Of a stretch of DNA of 53,988 bases, positions 8,487 to 16,990 are shown in pieces. The notes under the pieces were generated by a model. That model was given only the letters and a program-made list of their open reading frames with translations. It was not told the origin of the DNA and searched no databases. The stretch is from a virus. Both the position numbers and the translations under genes were made by a program. Within the stretch, counting starts at the first letter, position 1. Every line of letters begins with the position of its first letter. The stretch is from positions 1-53,988 of IMG/VR virus record IMGVR_UViG_3300037502_002706, one strand, 5' to 3'.

Positions 8487-9017
8487 TCACGCGAGGTCGA
8501 AGACCGGCTCGCGCTCCCTTCCAATCTCTGCACTGCCGTCGCCCATTGTGATGCGGCTCTTGGAGTTGCGGGCCTGGGCCTCCATGAACTCGGCGGTTTC
8601 CCTGAGCTTGTCCTCCTCGCGCTGGGGGGCGTCGTGGTGGGCTTCGCGCATGTACTTCTCGTAGAGCGAAATGGGGAGCTTGAAGGCGAGCATCTCATTC
8701 ACACCAATGAACCCGGCCCAATCGCCAGTCTTCAGCGTTGCGTACTCCCAGCCGGGAACGTCTTCCGGCTTCACGGGCTGGTAGCCCAGACGCATGCGAG
8801 TCTGAATTGAGTCGCGGGGGTTCGTGGTGGTGAGCCAGCACAAGTGCCATCCGGGCAGCTTGGGTAAGTCGGGCAATGAAGAGTTGAAGAACTGTTGACG
8901 GAACATTTCAACCCGCTCATCGTCGGAGATTTCGCGATTCTCAACCACAGCGCGATCTACCATCGCGCGGCTTTCGCGTCCCTCACCAGCGGATTTCTTC
9001 AGGCGTTCGTCGGACAT
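8487..9017 (-). CDS. Conserved phage protein next to scaffold
   Basis: 176 residues with an AAAGGAG site before ATG 9017. The N-terminal part is charged and helical. The middle holds KLPGWHLCWLTTTNPRDSIQ and RMRLGYQPVKPEDVPGWEYA, a pattern conserved in proteins that sit between scaffold and capsid genes of podovirus-like phages. The C-terminal part is charged again. It lies exactly between the scaffold and the capsid-associated gene, so a role in prohead assembly is likely. No enzyme motif seen. Confidence 0.6.
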   Translation of the reverse strand: MSDERLKKSAGEGRESRAMVDRAVVENREISDDERVEMFRQQFFNSSLPDLPKLPGWHLCWLTTTNPRDSIQTRMRLGYQPVKPEDVPGWEYATLKTGDWAGFIGVNEMLAFKLPISLYEKYMREAHHDAPQREEDKLRETAEFMEAQARNSKSRITMGDGSAEIGREREPVFDLA

Positions 9018-9092
9018 TTTGTATCGCTCCTTTCAGCGATTGGGGTGAATTATGGTGTCTTTCAAGGCGTAAGGCAAGCCGGGTTGCGCTTT

Positions 9093-10049
9093 TCACGCCC
9101 CGGTGCGCTGCGTGCGGTCGTACTCGGCGTAGCGCTTTACGTACTTCATGCGCAGCACCGGGTCGTCCCAGACGCCGGCCTCGATGAGCGCTTGCTTGCG
9201 CTCGGGGCTGATGTAGACCTCGCGCCGGGTGCTCTCGGGGGCGTGCTCGCGGCCGGATCCCACCGCCGGCCCACCCCGCGGGGTGCGCGCCGGAGCTGAT
9301 TTGAACCGATCCGGCAGGCGCCGGGCCGCACGGCGGCGCAGCTCGTCCCAGTACTCGGCGGAGCGCGGGTCAAACCCGTCCCGCACCAGCGCGTTGTCAA
9401 TGGCCAAAACCACCGAGGAGTCCTCGTCGCGGCCCTGCGGGTCGTACCAGGCGTTCTCTTTGATGAACCGCTGGGCGTGGTCCAGCACCGAGGGGTCTAC
9501 TGGCGGGGCGGCCTGCTGGGCGGCTTGCTGCTGGGCTTTGAAGGCGTTGAGCTGCTGTGCGCGGGCCATGGCCTCGTCGCGGAAGCGCATCGCCTGGGTT
9601 ACGTCCTCGCCGTTGCCCGCGGCCACCGCCTTGGCGATGACGGTCTCAGCCGTTTGCGCGTCGCGCAGCGCTTGCTGCAGCCGGGCGTCCACGGCGCTGA
9701 GGTCTTGCTGCTGGGCGCGCTGCTCCTGCGCGGTGAGGCGGCGCTCAAGGTCGTCGTTCCGCTTGCGCAGGAAGTCCAACTCCACCTTGTCGCGCTTGAT
9801 GGCCTCCTCGCGGCGCTGCTTGCGCTCGACCTTCTCCAACCGGCGGCGCTCGCGAATCGCTTCCCGCTCGTCGCCGTCCGGGTCGTCGGGGTCGATGTCT
9901 TGCTCGTCGTCAGCGGCCGCGCGACCTCGGGGGTCGTCGGCTCCGTCTTCGCCGGCGTCGTCGGCGCGCGCCTTGGGGTCGTCCTCGACGATGACGAGCT
10001 CTTCGCCCGCGCCGGGCTTCTCGTCGTCTTCTTTCATGATGTCAGCCAT
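9093..10049 (-). CDS. Scaffolding protein
   Basis: 318 residues. The N-terminal third is strongly acidic (VEDDPKARADDAGEDGADDP), followed by a charged coiled coil rich in Arg/Glu/Gln around residues 60-170 (ERRRLEKVERKQRREEAIKR and similar). The C-terminal part ends REVYISPERKQALIEAGVWD plus a basic tail. This acidic-coil-basic layout, the strong AAGGAGGT site before ATG 10049 and the place between portal and capsid genes are classic for a capsid scaffold. It should guide shell assembly and then leave or be degraded; no protease domain is visible in it. Confidence 0.8.
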   Translation of the reverse strand: MADIMKEDDEKPGAGEELVIVEDDPKARADDAGEDGADDPRGRAAADDEQDIDPDDPDGDEREAIRERRRLEKVERKQRREEAIKRDKVELDFLRKRNDDLERRLTAQEQRAQQQDLSAVDARLQQALRDAQTAETVIAKAVAAGNGEDVTQAMRFRDEAMARAQQLNAFKAQQQAAQQAAPPVDPSVLDHAQRFIKENAWYDPQGRDEDSSVVLAIDNALVRDGFDPRSAEYWDELRRRAARRLPDRFKSAPARTPRGGPAVGSGREHAPESTRREVYISPERKQALIEAGVWDDPVLRMKYVKRYAEYDRTQRTGA

Positions 10050-10064
10050 GATTGTTCACCTCCT

Positions 10065-10478
10065 TCAGATGAAAGCGCGAATCGCCAACGGGTCGCCCGT
10101 CACGCGACCGATGATGTCCAGGTCGTTGAAGATGACGAACAGCGCGGACTCGCCGTTGCCTCCAGGCAAGGGCACCTCCCACCGGTCGCCGCCGTACTTG
10201 GCCACGCGCACGTACTCGCCCGGGCCACACCAGCTGCCCTCGGGCCAGTCGGCCATCGTGTTGCGGTTCTTGAACGCGAGCGGGCCCACCGCGATGACCT
10301 TGGCCACCTGGGTGTTCCACTTCTCAGTGTCGCGGCTACCGCTGTCGATGATGATGCCGGAGGCGGTCTTGGTCTTCGGCGTGCGTATCTGCACCAGAAC
10401 GCGGCTACCGAACGGCTGAATTCCGGCTTCTGCAGCCGGGAAAGCCTCCGCCATAGCGTTCTCAAAGGTCACGGTCAC
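10065..10478 (-). CDS. GroES-like co-chaperonin
   Basis: 137 residues from GTG 10478, chosen because GGAGAAG lies five bases upstream. It overlaps the preceding gene by 17 bp. The body matches the Cpn10/GroES beta-barrel: PFGSRVLVQIRTPKTKTASG, then a mobile-loop-like segment, VAKVIAVGPLAF, and a C-terminal PGEYVRVAKYGG with ALFVIFNDLDIIGRV. The mobile loop, which contacts GroEL, is diverged (IIIDSGSRDTEKWNT). It would act with host GroEL on the capsid protein. A phage GroES substitute next to scaffold/capsid genes recalls T4 gp31, but no GroEL gene is present here. Confidence 0.8.
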   Translation of the reverse strand: MTVTFENAMAEAFPAAEAGIQPFGSRVLVQIRTPKTKTASGIIIDSGSRDTEKWNTQVAKVIAVGPLAFKNRNTMADWPEGSWCGPGEYVRVAKYGGDRWEVPLPGGNGESALFVIFNDLDIIGRVTGDPLAIRAFI

Positions 10479-10659
10479 TATTCTTCTCCTCGTCAAGCAG
10501 GGACAACAAACAAGCGATCGCGGCCTCATAACCCGCGACCACGCCTACGCGATAGCCGTACTCAAAGCCATCGCGCTGCACCGGACGCTTCAGCGCGTCC
10601 AGCGCAAACTGCGCCTGCTCGGCCTTCAACCGGGCGAGCAGCGCGGAGTCAAAGTTCAC
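10462..10659 (-). CDS. Small helical phage protein
   Basis: 65 residues starting MNFDSALLARLKAEQAQFAL from GTG 10659, which overlaps the previous stop as GTGA. The continuation EYGYRVGVVAGYEAAIACLL resembles a conserved small phage family with a G-x3-G-x5-A pattern found near portal and scaffold genes. Helical, slightly acidic tail ending in a run of Asp/Glu/Asn. The overlaps on both sides suggest coupled translation. No function assigned. Confidence 0.65.
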   Translation of the reverse strand: MNFDSALLARLKAEQAQFALDALKRPVQRDGFEYGYRVGVVAGYEAAIACLLSLLDEEKNSDRDL

Positions 10660-10802
10660 GCCGGGGTCTTGGGCGCTGTGGTGCCGGGCGAGCCGGGCAC
10701 GGTCTGCCCGTTCTCCTTGCTGCCGGCGGCCATGCGGTGCTTCTGCCGCACGTAAGGGCCAGTCATCGGCACGGTGCCGCCGGGGGTGGGTTTGTCAGCC
10801 AT
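10656..10802 (-). CDS. 48-residue Gly/Pro-rich protein
   Basis: ATG 10802 with an AAAGGA site; translation MADKPTPGGTVPMTGPYVRQ followed by KHRMAAGSKENGQTVPGSPG and a short tail. The stop forms a GTGA overlap with the next gene. It lies between portal and the 65-residue gene. The basic, disordered composition is typical of minor virion or assembly proteins. Real because of the ribosome site and the overlap; function unknown. Confidence 0.6.
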   Translation of the reverse strand: MADKPTPGGTVPMTGPYVRQKHRMAAGSKENGQTVPGSPGTTAPKTPA

Positions 10803-10815
10803 GGTTTGAGTCCTT

Positions 10816-13338
10816 TCAACGTGTGCCGGGGTTTATGCCTGTACCGGTCGAGACGGCCACCTTCTCGCCCGAAGCAATCTCCGCGGCTGCCAGCTGCAGC
10901 GCGGTGTTGTTGTCGTCGGTGTTCATCTGGTAGCGCACCGCGTCGGACTGCTGCGCGCGCTGGGCGTCCGCCGCCAGCCGTAGCTGCTCGCGCTGGAGCT
11001 CCGCGGCGCGGTCCTGCTGCCGGTCGGCCAGCTTTTGCTGCTCGAGCTGGGCTTGTTGCGCTAGGCGGGCTTGGTCGCTCTGGGCTTGCTGCTGCAGGCG
11101 AGCCTGGTCCAGCTGTGCGCGCTGCTGCGCGATCTGCCCCTGCAGCTGCGCGTTGAGTTGCGCGACCTGCATGGTGTTGTCGGGTGGCATCGGCGGCTGG
11201 GGCTTGAACTGCTGGGCGGCTTGGTCAATCGCGGCCAGTTCCTGCCCGAAGTTGCCCATTTGCTGCTCAATCAGCTGCTGCACGCGGGCAATGAGCTCGG
11301 CCTGCTTGTCCGCCTCGTCCGGGATGAAGCCCTGCTTCTGCGCCTCGGTCACCGCCTCGTGCGCCTCGGTCAGGTAGTAGTTGAGCAGGTGGTCACGCAG
11401 GTGCTGCGCCATGGGGAACAGGTAGGTCTTGACGATCGCCGGGTTCTGCCCGAACAGCGGCGACTTGAGGAAGGCCAAGTGCGTGCGCAGGTGCGCCAGA
11501 TGGTCCTGCCGGGGCAGCACGTACACCGGCCGGCCCATAGCGGCGGCGACGTTCTCGCTGACGGGGTCGACGTCCTCCTGCCCGGGCACCGGCTGCAACA
11601 CGTCGTCGGGCGACATCTTCATGTTGCGCAGGAAGATCTCCTCCACCTTGCGCGCGTCGTACATCTGCGGCAACTGCTGCGACCGCTGCAGTATGGCCTG
11701 CGTCTGCGCGAACCGCTGCGCCTCGCTGAAGATGGCCGGGTCGCTCACCGGCACCACGTCCAGCGGGCCGTCAAAGTCCTCGGGCTTGACCTCCAGCCCG
11801 GCGTCGTGCGCCTCAAGGTCTTCGGTGGTCAGGTAGGCGCTGTTGAGCCGGTGCAGCACGCGGAACACCCGCGCCATCGCCGAGTGCAGCCGCGAGTGAA
11901 TGCTACTGAACACCACCATGCCCTGCTCGATGAGCGCCATGGTGGTGCCGACGGGCTGGTTGGGGTTCTGGTCGGACAGCTTCTCAAACGAGGTCTGCAC
12001 CACGCCCTTGCCCGCGTCCACCAAGAAGCCCAGCAGCTGGAACAGCACCGGGCTGGGCGGGTTGAAAGGCATCGGCATGGCCAACTTGCGGATGTCATCC
12101 ACCAGCGCCCCACCCTCCATCTCCACCACCTCGGTGGGCTGCACGCTGATGGTCTGGCCGCCGGGGCCGCCCTTCAGCTTGAGCATGGTCGGGATGTTCT
12201 GAATGTGCGCCGAGTCCAGCAGGGCGCGCAGCGCGCCGGTAGCCGCACCGCTGAGCCCGCCAATCATGTGCGTCAGGCCGATGGGGTAGGCGCCGCGCCA
12301 GGGCACAAAGGGGAACTCGACTATCCAGTCCAGCTCCTGCCGCTGGTCGTCGTCCGGCTCCCAGTTGCGGTACAAGCTCAGCGCCGCGCGCGTGGACTTG
12401 TCGATGCTGAGAATGTAGGGCTCGGGCCCGTCGCCGAAGTCAAGATCGGTATACACCTCGAACACCGTGCGCAGCCCGTCCTCGTTGTAAGAGGTCGACT
12501 CGCGCCCCTCAATCTTGTTGTTCGCCACCTCGGCTCGGCTGAACTCGGGCTCCGCCCCCGGCGGCGCTAGGTCCACGTCGCGGTACATTCCCCGGCGCAC
12601 TCTCTTGGCGTACTCAGCGGCGGTAATGTACTGCACGTGCGTCTTGCGCTCGGCGGAGTAGAAGTTGGTGGCCGCAAAGGGCAGGTAGATGTCGTCTACC
12701 GCCACAAACTCGGCCACCGGCCGCCGGCGCTGCACGTCCCACGTGAGCTTGAGAAACTGCACCCCACCCAGCGGCACCTGCGTGGTCAGCTGCTCCAGCT
12801 CGCCCCGGAACTCCTGCATCTGCTCCGTGGTCTGCCAGTTCATGAACTCGGCCTTGCGCTGGGCCTTGCGCAGCTTTTCGGGCTCCTGCTCGCCGTGGAT
12901 CTTGCTGCGCACGGGGCCCGAGGGCGGGAACACCTCCTTCATCACCCGGGCGCTGAAGTCCACGCAGGCCTCCACGAGCAGCGGGTGCACTACCTTGTTG
13001 GCGCCCGTGAACTGCGCCCCGCCCGGCGCGTCGTCGCCCAGGCCCGTGCGGCGCAGTCCTTCCTCGTAGAGCTTGTCGCGCTTTTCGCGGGCGTCCTTGT
13101 CGCGGCTGATTTTGTCCATCAGGTCCGCCACCGCCTCGCCCAGTTCGCGCTGGTCTACCTCGTCCACGATGTTGGCAAAGTGCTCGGTCTGGCGCTCCGA
13201 GTCCGCCGCGTTCTCGCGCTCGCGGATGATGGCGCCGCCGTCCTCGGTGTCCTCCACCTCGGAGTCTTCGGCCTCCAGCGGCACCATGGCGCCCTGGTCT
13301 TCGTCGTCTTCTTCAATCGGTCGGTTTTGGTCAGCCAT
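10816..13338 (-). CDS. Portal protein
   Basis: 840 residues. The first ~60 residues are highly acidic. The core carries FTGANKVVHPLLVEACVDFS, PVAEFVAVDDIYLPFAATNF, WIVEFPFVPWRGAYPIGLTH and NQPVGTTMALIEQGMVVFSS, a set seen in large podoviral portals (the kind found in environmental N4/P22-like and related phages). The last ~160 residues form a Gln/Ala/Arg-rich coiled coil (QQRAQLDQARLQQQAQSDQA), likely the internal barrel. The portal is the dodecameric DNA entry ring that docks the terminase and later the adaptor. Length is at the upper end for portals. It lies upstream of scaffold and capsid as expected. Confidence 0.85.
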   Translation of the reverse strand: MADQNRPIEEDDEDQGAMVPLEAEDSEVEDTEDGGAIIRERENAADSERQTEHFANIVDEVDQRELGEAVADLMDKISRDKDAREKRDKLYEEGLRRTGLGDDAPGGAQFTGANKVVHPLLVEACVDFSARVMKEVFPPSGPVRSKIHGEQEPEKLRKAQRKAEFMNWQTTEQMQEFRGELEQLTTQVPLGGVQFLKLTWDVQRRRPVAEFVAVDDIYLPFAATNFYSAERKTHVQYITAAEYAKRVRRGMYRDVDLAPPGAEPEFSRAEVANNKIEGRESTSYNEDGLRTVFEVYTDLDFGDGPEPYILSIDKSTRAALSLYRNWEPDDDQRQELDWIVEFPFVPWRGAYPIGLTHMIGGLSGAATGALRALLDSAHIQNIPTMLKLKGGPGGQTISVQPTEVVEMEGGALVDDIRKLAMPMPFNPPSPVLFQLLGFLVDAGKGVVQTSFEKLSDQNPNQPVGTTMALIEQGMVVFSSIHSRLHSAMARVFRVLHRLNSAYLTTEDLEAHDAGLEVKPEDFDGPLDVVPVSDPAIFSEAQRFAQTQAILQRSQQLPQMYDARKVEEIFLRNMKMSPDDVLQPVPGQEDVDPVSENVAAAMGRPVYVLPRQDHLAHLRTHLAFLKSPLFGQNPAIVKTYLFPMAQHLRDHLLNYYLTEAHEAVTEAQKQGFIPDEADKQAELIARVQQLIEQQMGNFGQELAAIDQAAQQFKPQPPMPPDNTMQVAQLNAQLQGQIAQQRAQLDQARLQQQAQSDQARLAQQAQLEQQKLADRQQDRAAELQREQLRLAADAQRAQQSDAVRYQMNTDDNNTALQLAAAEIASGEKVAVSTGTGINPGTR

Positions 13339-13349
13339 CGGTTAAGCCT

Positions 13350-14015
13350 TCAGCGCTGCTGCGCGTTCTGTTGGGCGAGGAAGCGGGGGTCAACCTGCGG
13401 CGCCTGCGGCCACCACACTCCCCCGCTCGCCTCGTCAGTTTCCTCCTCCGCGGTGGCCGGCTGCTCAGCGTAACGGGCAGCGAGGCGTTCAAGCTCCTCG
13501 TTGACGCTTTCAACTGGCACCGCGCTGGGCAGGCCTTGCGCCAGGTCCGGCATACCCACCCGCGGCAAAGACCAAGACGGAAACTCCTGCGCCGACGCAC
13601 CCATCGATATCTGCGAAGGAATGTTGCCCGCGTCATTCATGGAGTAGTTCCAAGGCATGGGGGGCTCGTAACGAGGCTCCTCAAACCCGCGGGAGCCGTA
13701 CTGATTTTCGGGCTGGAACCCTGACACACCCTGCCCCGTAACCATCCGCTCACCCTCAGAGCTGAGCACTTGCCCCTGCGGACCGACGTAGTAATCGGCG
13801 GGTAGGTTGTAGTTGGGCCGCTCTTCGGGCAGCAGGCCCATCAGGCGCCCCATCGGCTCGGCGGCCCGCGCTAGCGTGCTGCCCAAAGACTGGCCGTAAA
13901 TCAGCCGTTCCACGTTAGGATCCAGCGCGCCGCTAGAAACCAGCTTGTTTATAACCGGCTGGACCAGCTCGCTGCCCAGCAGCGCCCGCCCCACAGCCAT
14001 TAACGGTCCAGCCAT
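13350..14015 (-). CDS. Hypothetical virion-block protein
   Basis: 221 residues from ATG 14015; GGAGG lies eight bases upstream within the end of the preceding gene. The N-terminal helix MAGPLMAVGRALLGSELVQP resembles the starts of phage proteins that bind membranes or DNA. The middle is Pro/Tyr/Gly-rich and disordered, and the C-terminal end is Gln/Ala-rich. No domain recognised. Position between the large unknown protein and the portal suggests a packaged minor protein. Confidence 0.6.
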   Translation of the reverse strand: MAGPLMAVGRALLGSELVQPVINKLVSSGALDPNVERLIYGQSLGSTLARAAEPMGRLMGLLPEERPNYNLPADYYVGPQGQVLSSEGERMVTGQGVSGFQPENQYGSRGFEEPRYEPPMPWNYSMNDAGNIPSQISMGASAQEFPSWSLPRVGMPDLAQGLPSAVPVESVNEELERLAARYAEQPATAEEETDEASGGVWWPQAPQVDPRFLAQQNAQQR

Positions 14016-14018
14016 CGC

Positions 14019-16034
14019 TCAGGCCTCCATGAGTAGTTGCTCAGCCAGTCGCTCGATGTGCGCCGGGTCGTATTGCGCGGGGCCGGCGGCGGACACCATG
14101 CCCCCGCGGGCGTAGTTGGCGCTCTCCGAGCCGACCACGTTGCCCCGGGCGTCGTACTTTAGTCGCTGCCCCTCGGGCATTATCAGGTTGTGCAGCCGCT
14201 GGATGTCCTCGCCGCTGAGCACGTCCGGAATGTAATCCTCGCCCAACCGCTTCAGCATCTGCAGCTCGTTAAAGTTGAACACTTCCCGCGTCGGGCGCAT
14301 GCCGGTGTTCTGCACATCGCCGATGCGGCCCCACTTCTGGCTCTTGACGAAGTCCTGCACGTATGGCAGGTGCTCGGCCTTCGGCGCCTTGTTGAACTTG
14401 CCCTTGATCTCGACGATTTCCGGCACCGGCTGAACGAGCGGGCGGCCCGTGTCGCGCGCCCACTGCTCGTACCAAACTTCAAGCCCCTGGCGCCCCGCGT
14501 CCTTTATGTCGCGCAGGCGGTCGCGGTTCTGGTTCAAATAACGTTCGAACTCTTGCAGCTCGGGCGAGCCGATCTGCTGCCGCTGATACCAGGCGTCGTA
14601 AGGCGACAAGCCCGAGGGCTTCACCGCCACCTGCACCACCGCGTTACCTTCCGGGTCGTGCAGCACGTAAAGCTGGCGCCCACCGCTGCCGTAATGCTGC
14701 GCCATGCCCTCGCTCTGCGTGCACCAGCCGCCCTCGCAGCCGACGTCAGTCACGTACTTGAGCGACTTGGGGTCCAAGGTGTCCGGCGCGGCCAGCCAGC
14801 GGAACCCCTCGGGGTATTCCTTCTGCACCGGGATGCCCTCGCGGGCGGCACGAGTGGCGGCGGCCGCTTGAGCCTCACGCCACTTGTTGATGCGGTCGAC
14901 CAACTCCACCGCCTGCGGCATGCTCACCTTGCTCAGCTGCTCGGGCTTGAGCCGCAGCTCGGCGGGCAAGTCCGAGGTCGCCGCTGTCGCGTTGCGCAGC
15001 TCGTCGATGAGGTGGCTAAAGCCGAGGTCCGCCTCACCGAGGCCTTTGGACGAGTACACCGGCGTCTCAGGCGGCACTTTGGCGAGCCAAGGGTTCTCGC
15101 GAATCGTTGGGCTGTTTTCACCCAGGCGCATCAAATCACCGGCGCGCTCGCCGCGTATAAGCGTGTCGGCCGCGGTCTCCCAGCCCGAGGCCGCCCGCTG
15201 CAGGTCGCTCAGGTCGCCGTACAACACGCCGGATCCCTCCTCAACCATGCCGATCTCGGGATAGCCGGCTTGCTTCCTAGCCCGCGCCACCTCATCAGGA
15301 ATGAAGCCCGCGCCCTCCTCCAACTCCTGAAGCGGCATGTGGCTCACGCCGCGCTCCTGAATCAGCGCCCGCAGCGGGTCCTCCGGGGTGCCCATCTCGT
15401 TGCGGATGTACTTGGCGAGCTTTTGGTCGATCCAGGTGTTGAGCGGGTCCGGTCGGGAAAGGGCTCCGGTCTCGGGGTCGTAGCGCGTGTAGCCCTGCGC
15501 CCGGTAAGCCGCCATCTCGGCGTCATCCATTGGTATCGCGACCGGCTCCTCAGGTCTCTTCAACCCCCGCACAGCCTCCTCCGGCGAGCCGGCACCGCTG
15601 ATCCAGTTGCCGCCCTTGGGCTTCACCACCGCCGTGCCCGGCAGCCCAGACATGCCCTGCGTAGCGCGCACGTAGTCGCGGATGGCGTTGAGGTCAGTGG
15701 CGCGCTTCACAGCGCCAAGGCCCCCGCGCACCACCCGGGTAGCCCCAGCCCCGCCGGCGAGGGCCGCGAGCCCAGACATGGCGCGGGCGGCGGGCCGCTC
15801 GTCGTACCCGGGCAGGTACTCGCGGTAGAAGTCCGAGGTGGGCAGGCGAGGGGTCTCGTCCAACCCGGGCAGCATGCGCACCAATCCCTCCACGTCGCCG
15901 GGCAGCCCCAGCAGCCCCGCTGCCCACCCCCGCGCCAGCTGTAGCGGGGCGTTCACGTTGCGGGACTGGTTCAGCCGCTCGGGGCGGCGCCCGGCGGAGG
16001 GGTAGATGCCGAACGCGGCGCGGTCTTCAGCCAT
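14019..16034 (-). CDS. Large virion-associated protein with widespread unnamed domain
   Basis: 671 residues, AAGGAG ten bases before ATG 16034. The middle (about residues 430-570) contains VGCEGGWCTQSEGMAQHYGS then RQLYVLHDPEGNAVVQVAVK, and later IKGKFNKAPKAEHLPYVQDF with KSQKWGRIGDVQNTGM. I recognise this pair of blocks (Gly/Cys-rich GxGWC / LYxLxDxxGxxxVxV, then IKGKxNxxPxxxYxPxVQDFV) from internal proteins of many phages and from polyvalent/PcfJ-like proteins, but it has no assigned biochemical role. The N terminus starts with a Gly/Leu-rich helix, and NYARGGMVSAAG lies near the C terminus. It is a candidate ejected effector or packaged enzyme; this is inference. Confidence 0.65.
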   Translation of the reverse strand: MAEDRAAFGIYPSAGRRPERLNQSRNVNAPLQLARGWAAGLLGLPGDVEGLVRMLPGLDETPRLPTSDFYREYLPGYDERPAARAMSGLAALAGGAGATRVVRGGLGAVKRATDLNAIRDYVRATQGMSGLPGTAVVKPKGGNWISGAGSPEEAVRGLKRPEEPVAIPMDDAEMAAYRAQGYTRYDPETGALSRPDPLNTWIDQKLAKYIRNEMGTPEDPLRALIQERGVSHMPLQELEEGAGFIPDEVARARKQAGYPEIGMVEEGSGVLYGDLSDLQRAASGWETAADTLIRGERAGDLMRLGENSPTIRENPWLAKVPPETPVYSSKGLGEADLGFSHLIDELRNATAATSDLPAELRLKPEQLSKVSMPQAVELVDRINKWREAQAAAATRAAREGIPVQKEYPEGFRWLAAPDTLDPKSLKYVTDVGCEGGWCTQSEGMAQHYGSGGRQLYVLHDPEGNAVVQVAVKPSGLSPYDAWYQRQQIGSPELQEFERYLNQNRDRLRDIKDAGRQGLEVWYEQWARDTGRPLVQPVPEIVEIKGKFNKAPKAEHLPYVQDFVKSQKWGRIGDVQNTGMRPTREVFNFNELQMLKRLGEDYIPDVLSGEDIQRLHNLIMPEGQRLKYDARGNVVGSESANYARGGMVSAAGPAQYDPAHIERLAEQLLMEA

Positions 16035-16569
16035 GGCAGTTGCACTCCTTTGCTTGGGCGAGGCCGCCGCGGGCCTTGGCGTCGTACCGGGTGTCGGTGT
16101 CGGGCCTGAGCGACGGGCGACCCGGCGTCAGCTCAATAGTGCCGGAATCCACCGCCTGCTGAATCGCACGCAGCAACTCATCAGTGCTCAGCCCACGGCG
16201 GCCGCCCAGCTCCGCGCCCAGCGCGTTGTTGTGGGTGTCGGTGGGGTAGTCGGCTCGCGGCCGGCCCAGCCCCAGCCAATGGCCCGCGGTGCGGAGCGGG
16301 GCCTCCTTGAACTCGTACAACCGGCCCAGCAGTTCGGCCACCCCGGGCGACAACCTGCGCGAGGCCAGCGCGGAAGCAATCATGTGCCGCGCGGCGTCGC
16401 GCTGGGCGGCTTGGTCTTCGTCCGGGTACATGCCACGCGAGACGGTGTCCGCGTACAGCGTGAAGTTGGCCAGCGACGGCTCGGGCAGCCCCCGCGCCGC
16501 AGCGTGCCGCACGCGACCACCGTCAGCATATGCACGCCGAACCGCTGAAAGCCCGGGCTCGCGGTTCAT
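16027..16569 (-). CDS. Protein with RH...E...D-NN pattern (DUF6973-like)
   Basis: 180 residues from ATG 16569, which overlaps the previous stop as TGATG; AAGGTGA lies eight bases upstream. A GTG at 16575 is an alternative. The N-terminal part has AYADGGRVRHAAARG, a version of the GG motif seen in other virion proteins. The central region has RDAARHMIASALASRRLSPG, LLGRLYEFKEAPLRTAGHWL and then DTHNNALGAELGG. This order, R-H, E, D-x2-NN-x2-G, resembles DUF6973-like domains, in which His/Glu/Asp/Asn appear to form an active or metal site. Function is unknown; a packaged effector or cell-wall enzyme is possible. Confidence 0.55.
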   Translation of the reverse strand: MNREPGLSAVRRAYADGGRVRHAAARGLPEPSLANFTLYADTVSRGMYPDEDQAAQRDAARHMIASALASRRLSPGVAELLGRLYEFKEAPLRTAGHWLGLGRPRADYPTDTHNNALGAELGGRRGLSTDELLRAIQQAVDSGTIELTPGRPSLRPDTDTRYDAKARGGLAQAKECNCHG

Positions 16570-16820
16570 CACCACTTCACCTTGTCAGCCCAGTAGGCCG
16601 CGCTCATTTTGCCCTTGGCGATGTTCTTCGCGTGCCGGGCCTTGAACGCCTCGTTGCGCGCCGAGCCCTCGGGCGAGCCCTTGACGCCGGCCTGCCCAAA
16701 GCGAATCACTTTCTCCTGCCCGCCGGAGCACGCCTTGACGACGTGCGACTTGGTCGGGTGGCCAGGAGTGGCCCGCGGCCGGTTGCAGGCCATCTTGCCC
16801 TTGTCCACGCGGACTGTCAT
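16569..16820 (-). CDS. Conserved small basic phage protein
   Basis: 83 residues; ATG 16820 overlaps the previous stop as ATGA. It carries KSHVVKACSGGQEKVIRFGQ, GVKGSPEGSARNEAFKARHA and a C terminus AKGKMSAAYWADKVKW. The ending (KG-MSAAYWA-KVKW) is a strongly conserved signature of a small basic protein widespread in tailed phages beside terminase or portal genes. Net positive charge suggests nucleic acid contact. No function has been assigned to this family as far as I know. Confidence 0.75.
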   Translation of the reverse strand: MTVRVDKGKMACNRPRATPGHPTKSHVVKACSGGQEKVIRFGQAGVKGSPEGSARNEAFKARHAKNIAKGKMSAAYWADKVKW

Positions 16821-16990
16821 CGCTTACCCTTTGCCGCGGCGCGCATGTTGTCCACGAGGTTGGGGTAGGGGCGCCCCGCGGCCTTGGCTGCAGCCTTGGC
16901 GCTGGACTTCTGACCCTTGCTCAGCGGCTCGGATTCACCCAGGCCTTTGGGCCGGGCCTTGCTCCACACGGGCTTCGTCTTAAGCGGCAT
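16817..16990 (-). CDS. 57-residue basic protein
   Basis: The best start is ATG 16990 (MPLKTKPVWSKARPKGLGES), preceded by AAAGGAG, rather than a longer frame from 17032. It overlaps the terminase end by 11 bp and the next gene as ATGA. Lys/Ala/Pro-rich, ending in MRAAAKGKR. Very likely a minor DNA-binding or virion protein together with its neighbour; function unknown. Confidence 0.65.
   Translation of the reverse strand: MPLKTKPVWSKARPKGLGESEPLSKGQKSSAKAAAKAAGRPYPNLVDNMRAAAKGKR

Noticed and set aside
9477-11156. 559-codon open frame on the plus strand opposite scaffold, GroES-like and portal genes
   Set aside because: Antisense to recognised genes, no ribosome site, composition of a shadow frame in GC-rich DNA.
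11071-12570. 499-codon plus-strand frame opposite the portal gene
   Set aside because: Shadow of the portal codon pattern; His/Leu/Gly-rich, no start signal.
14190-15944. 584-codon plus-strand open frame opposite the 671-residue virion protein
   Set aside because: Arg/His/Leu/Ala-rich shadow sequence with no domain; the minus frame carries conserved blocks and a good ribosome site.
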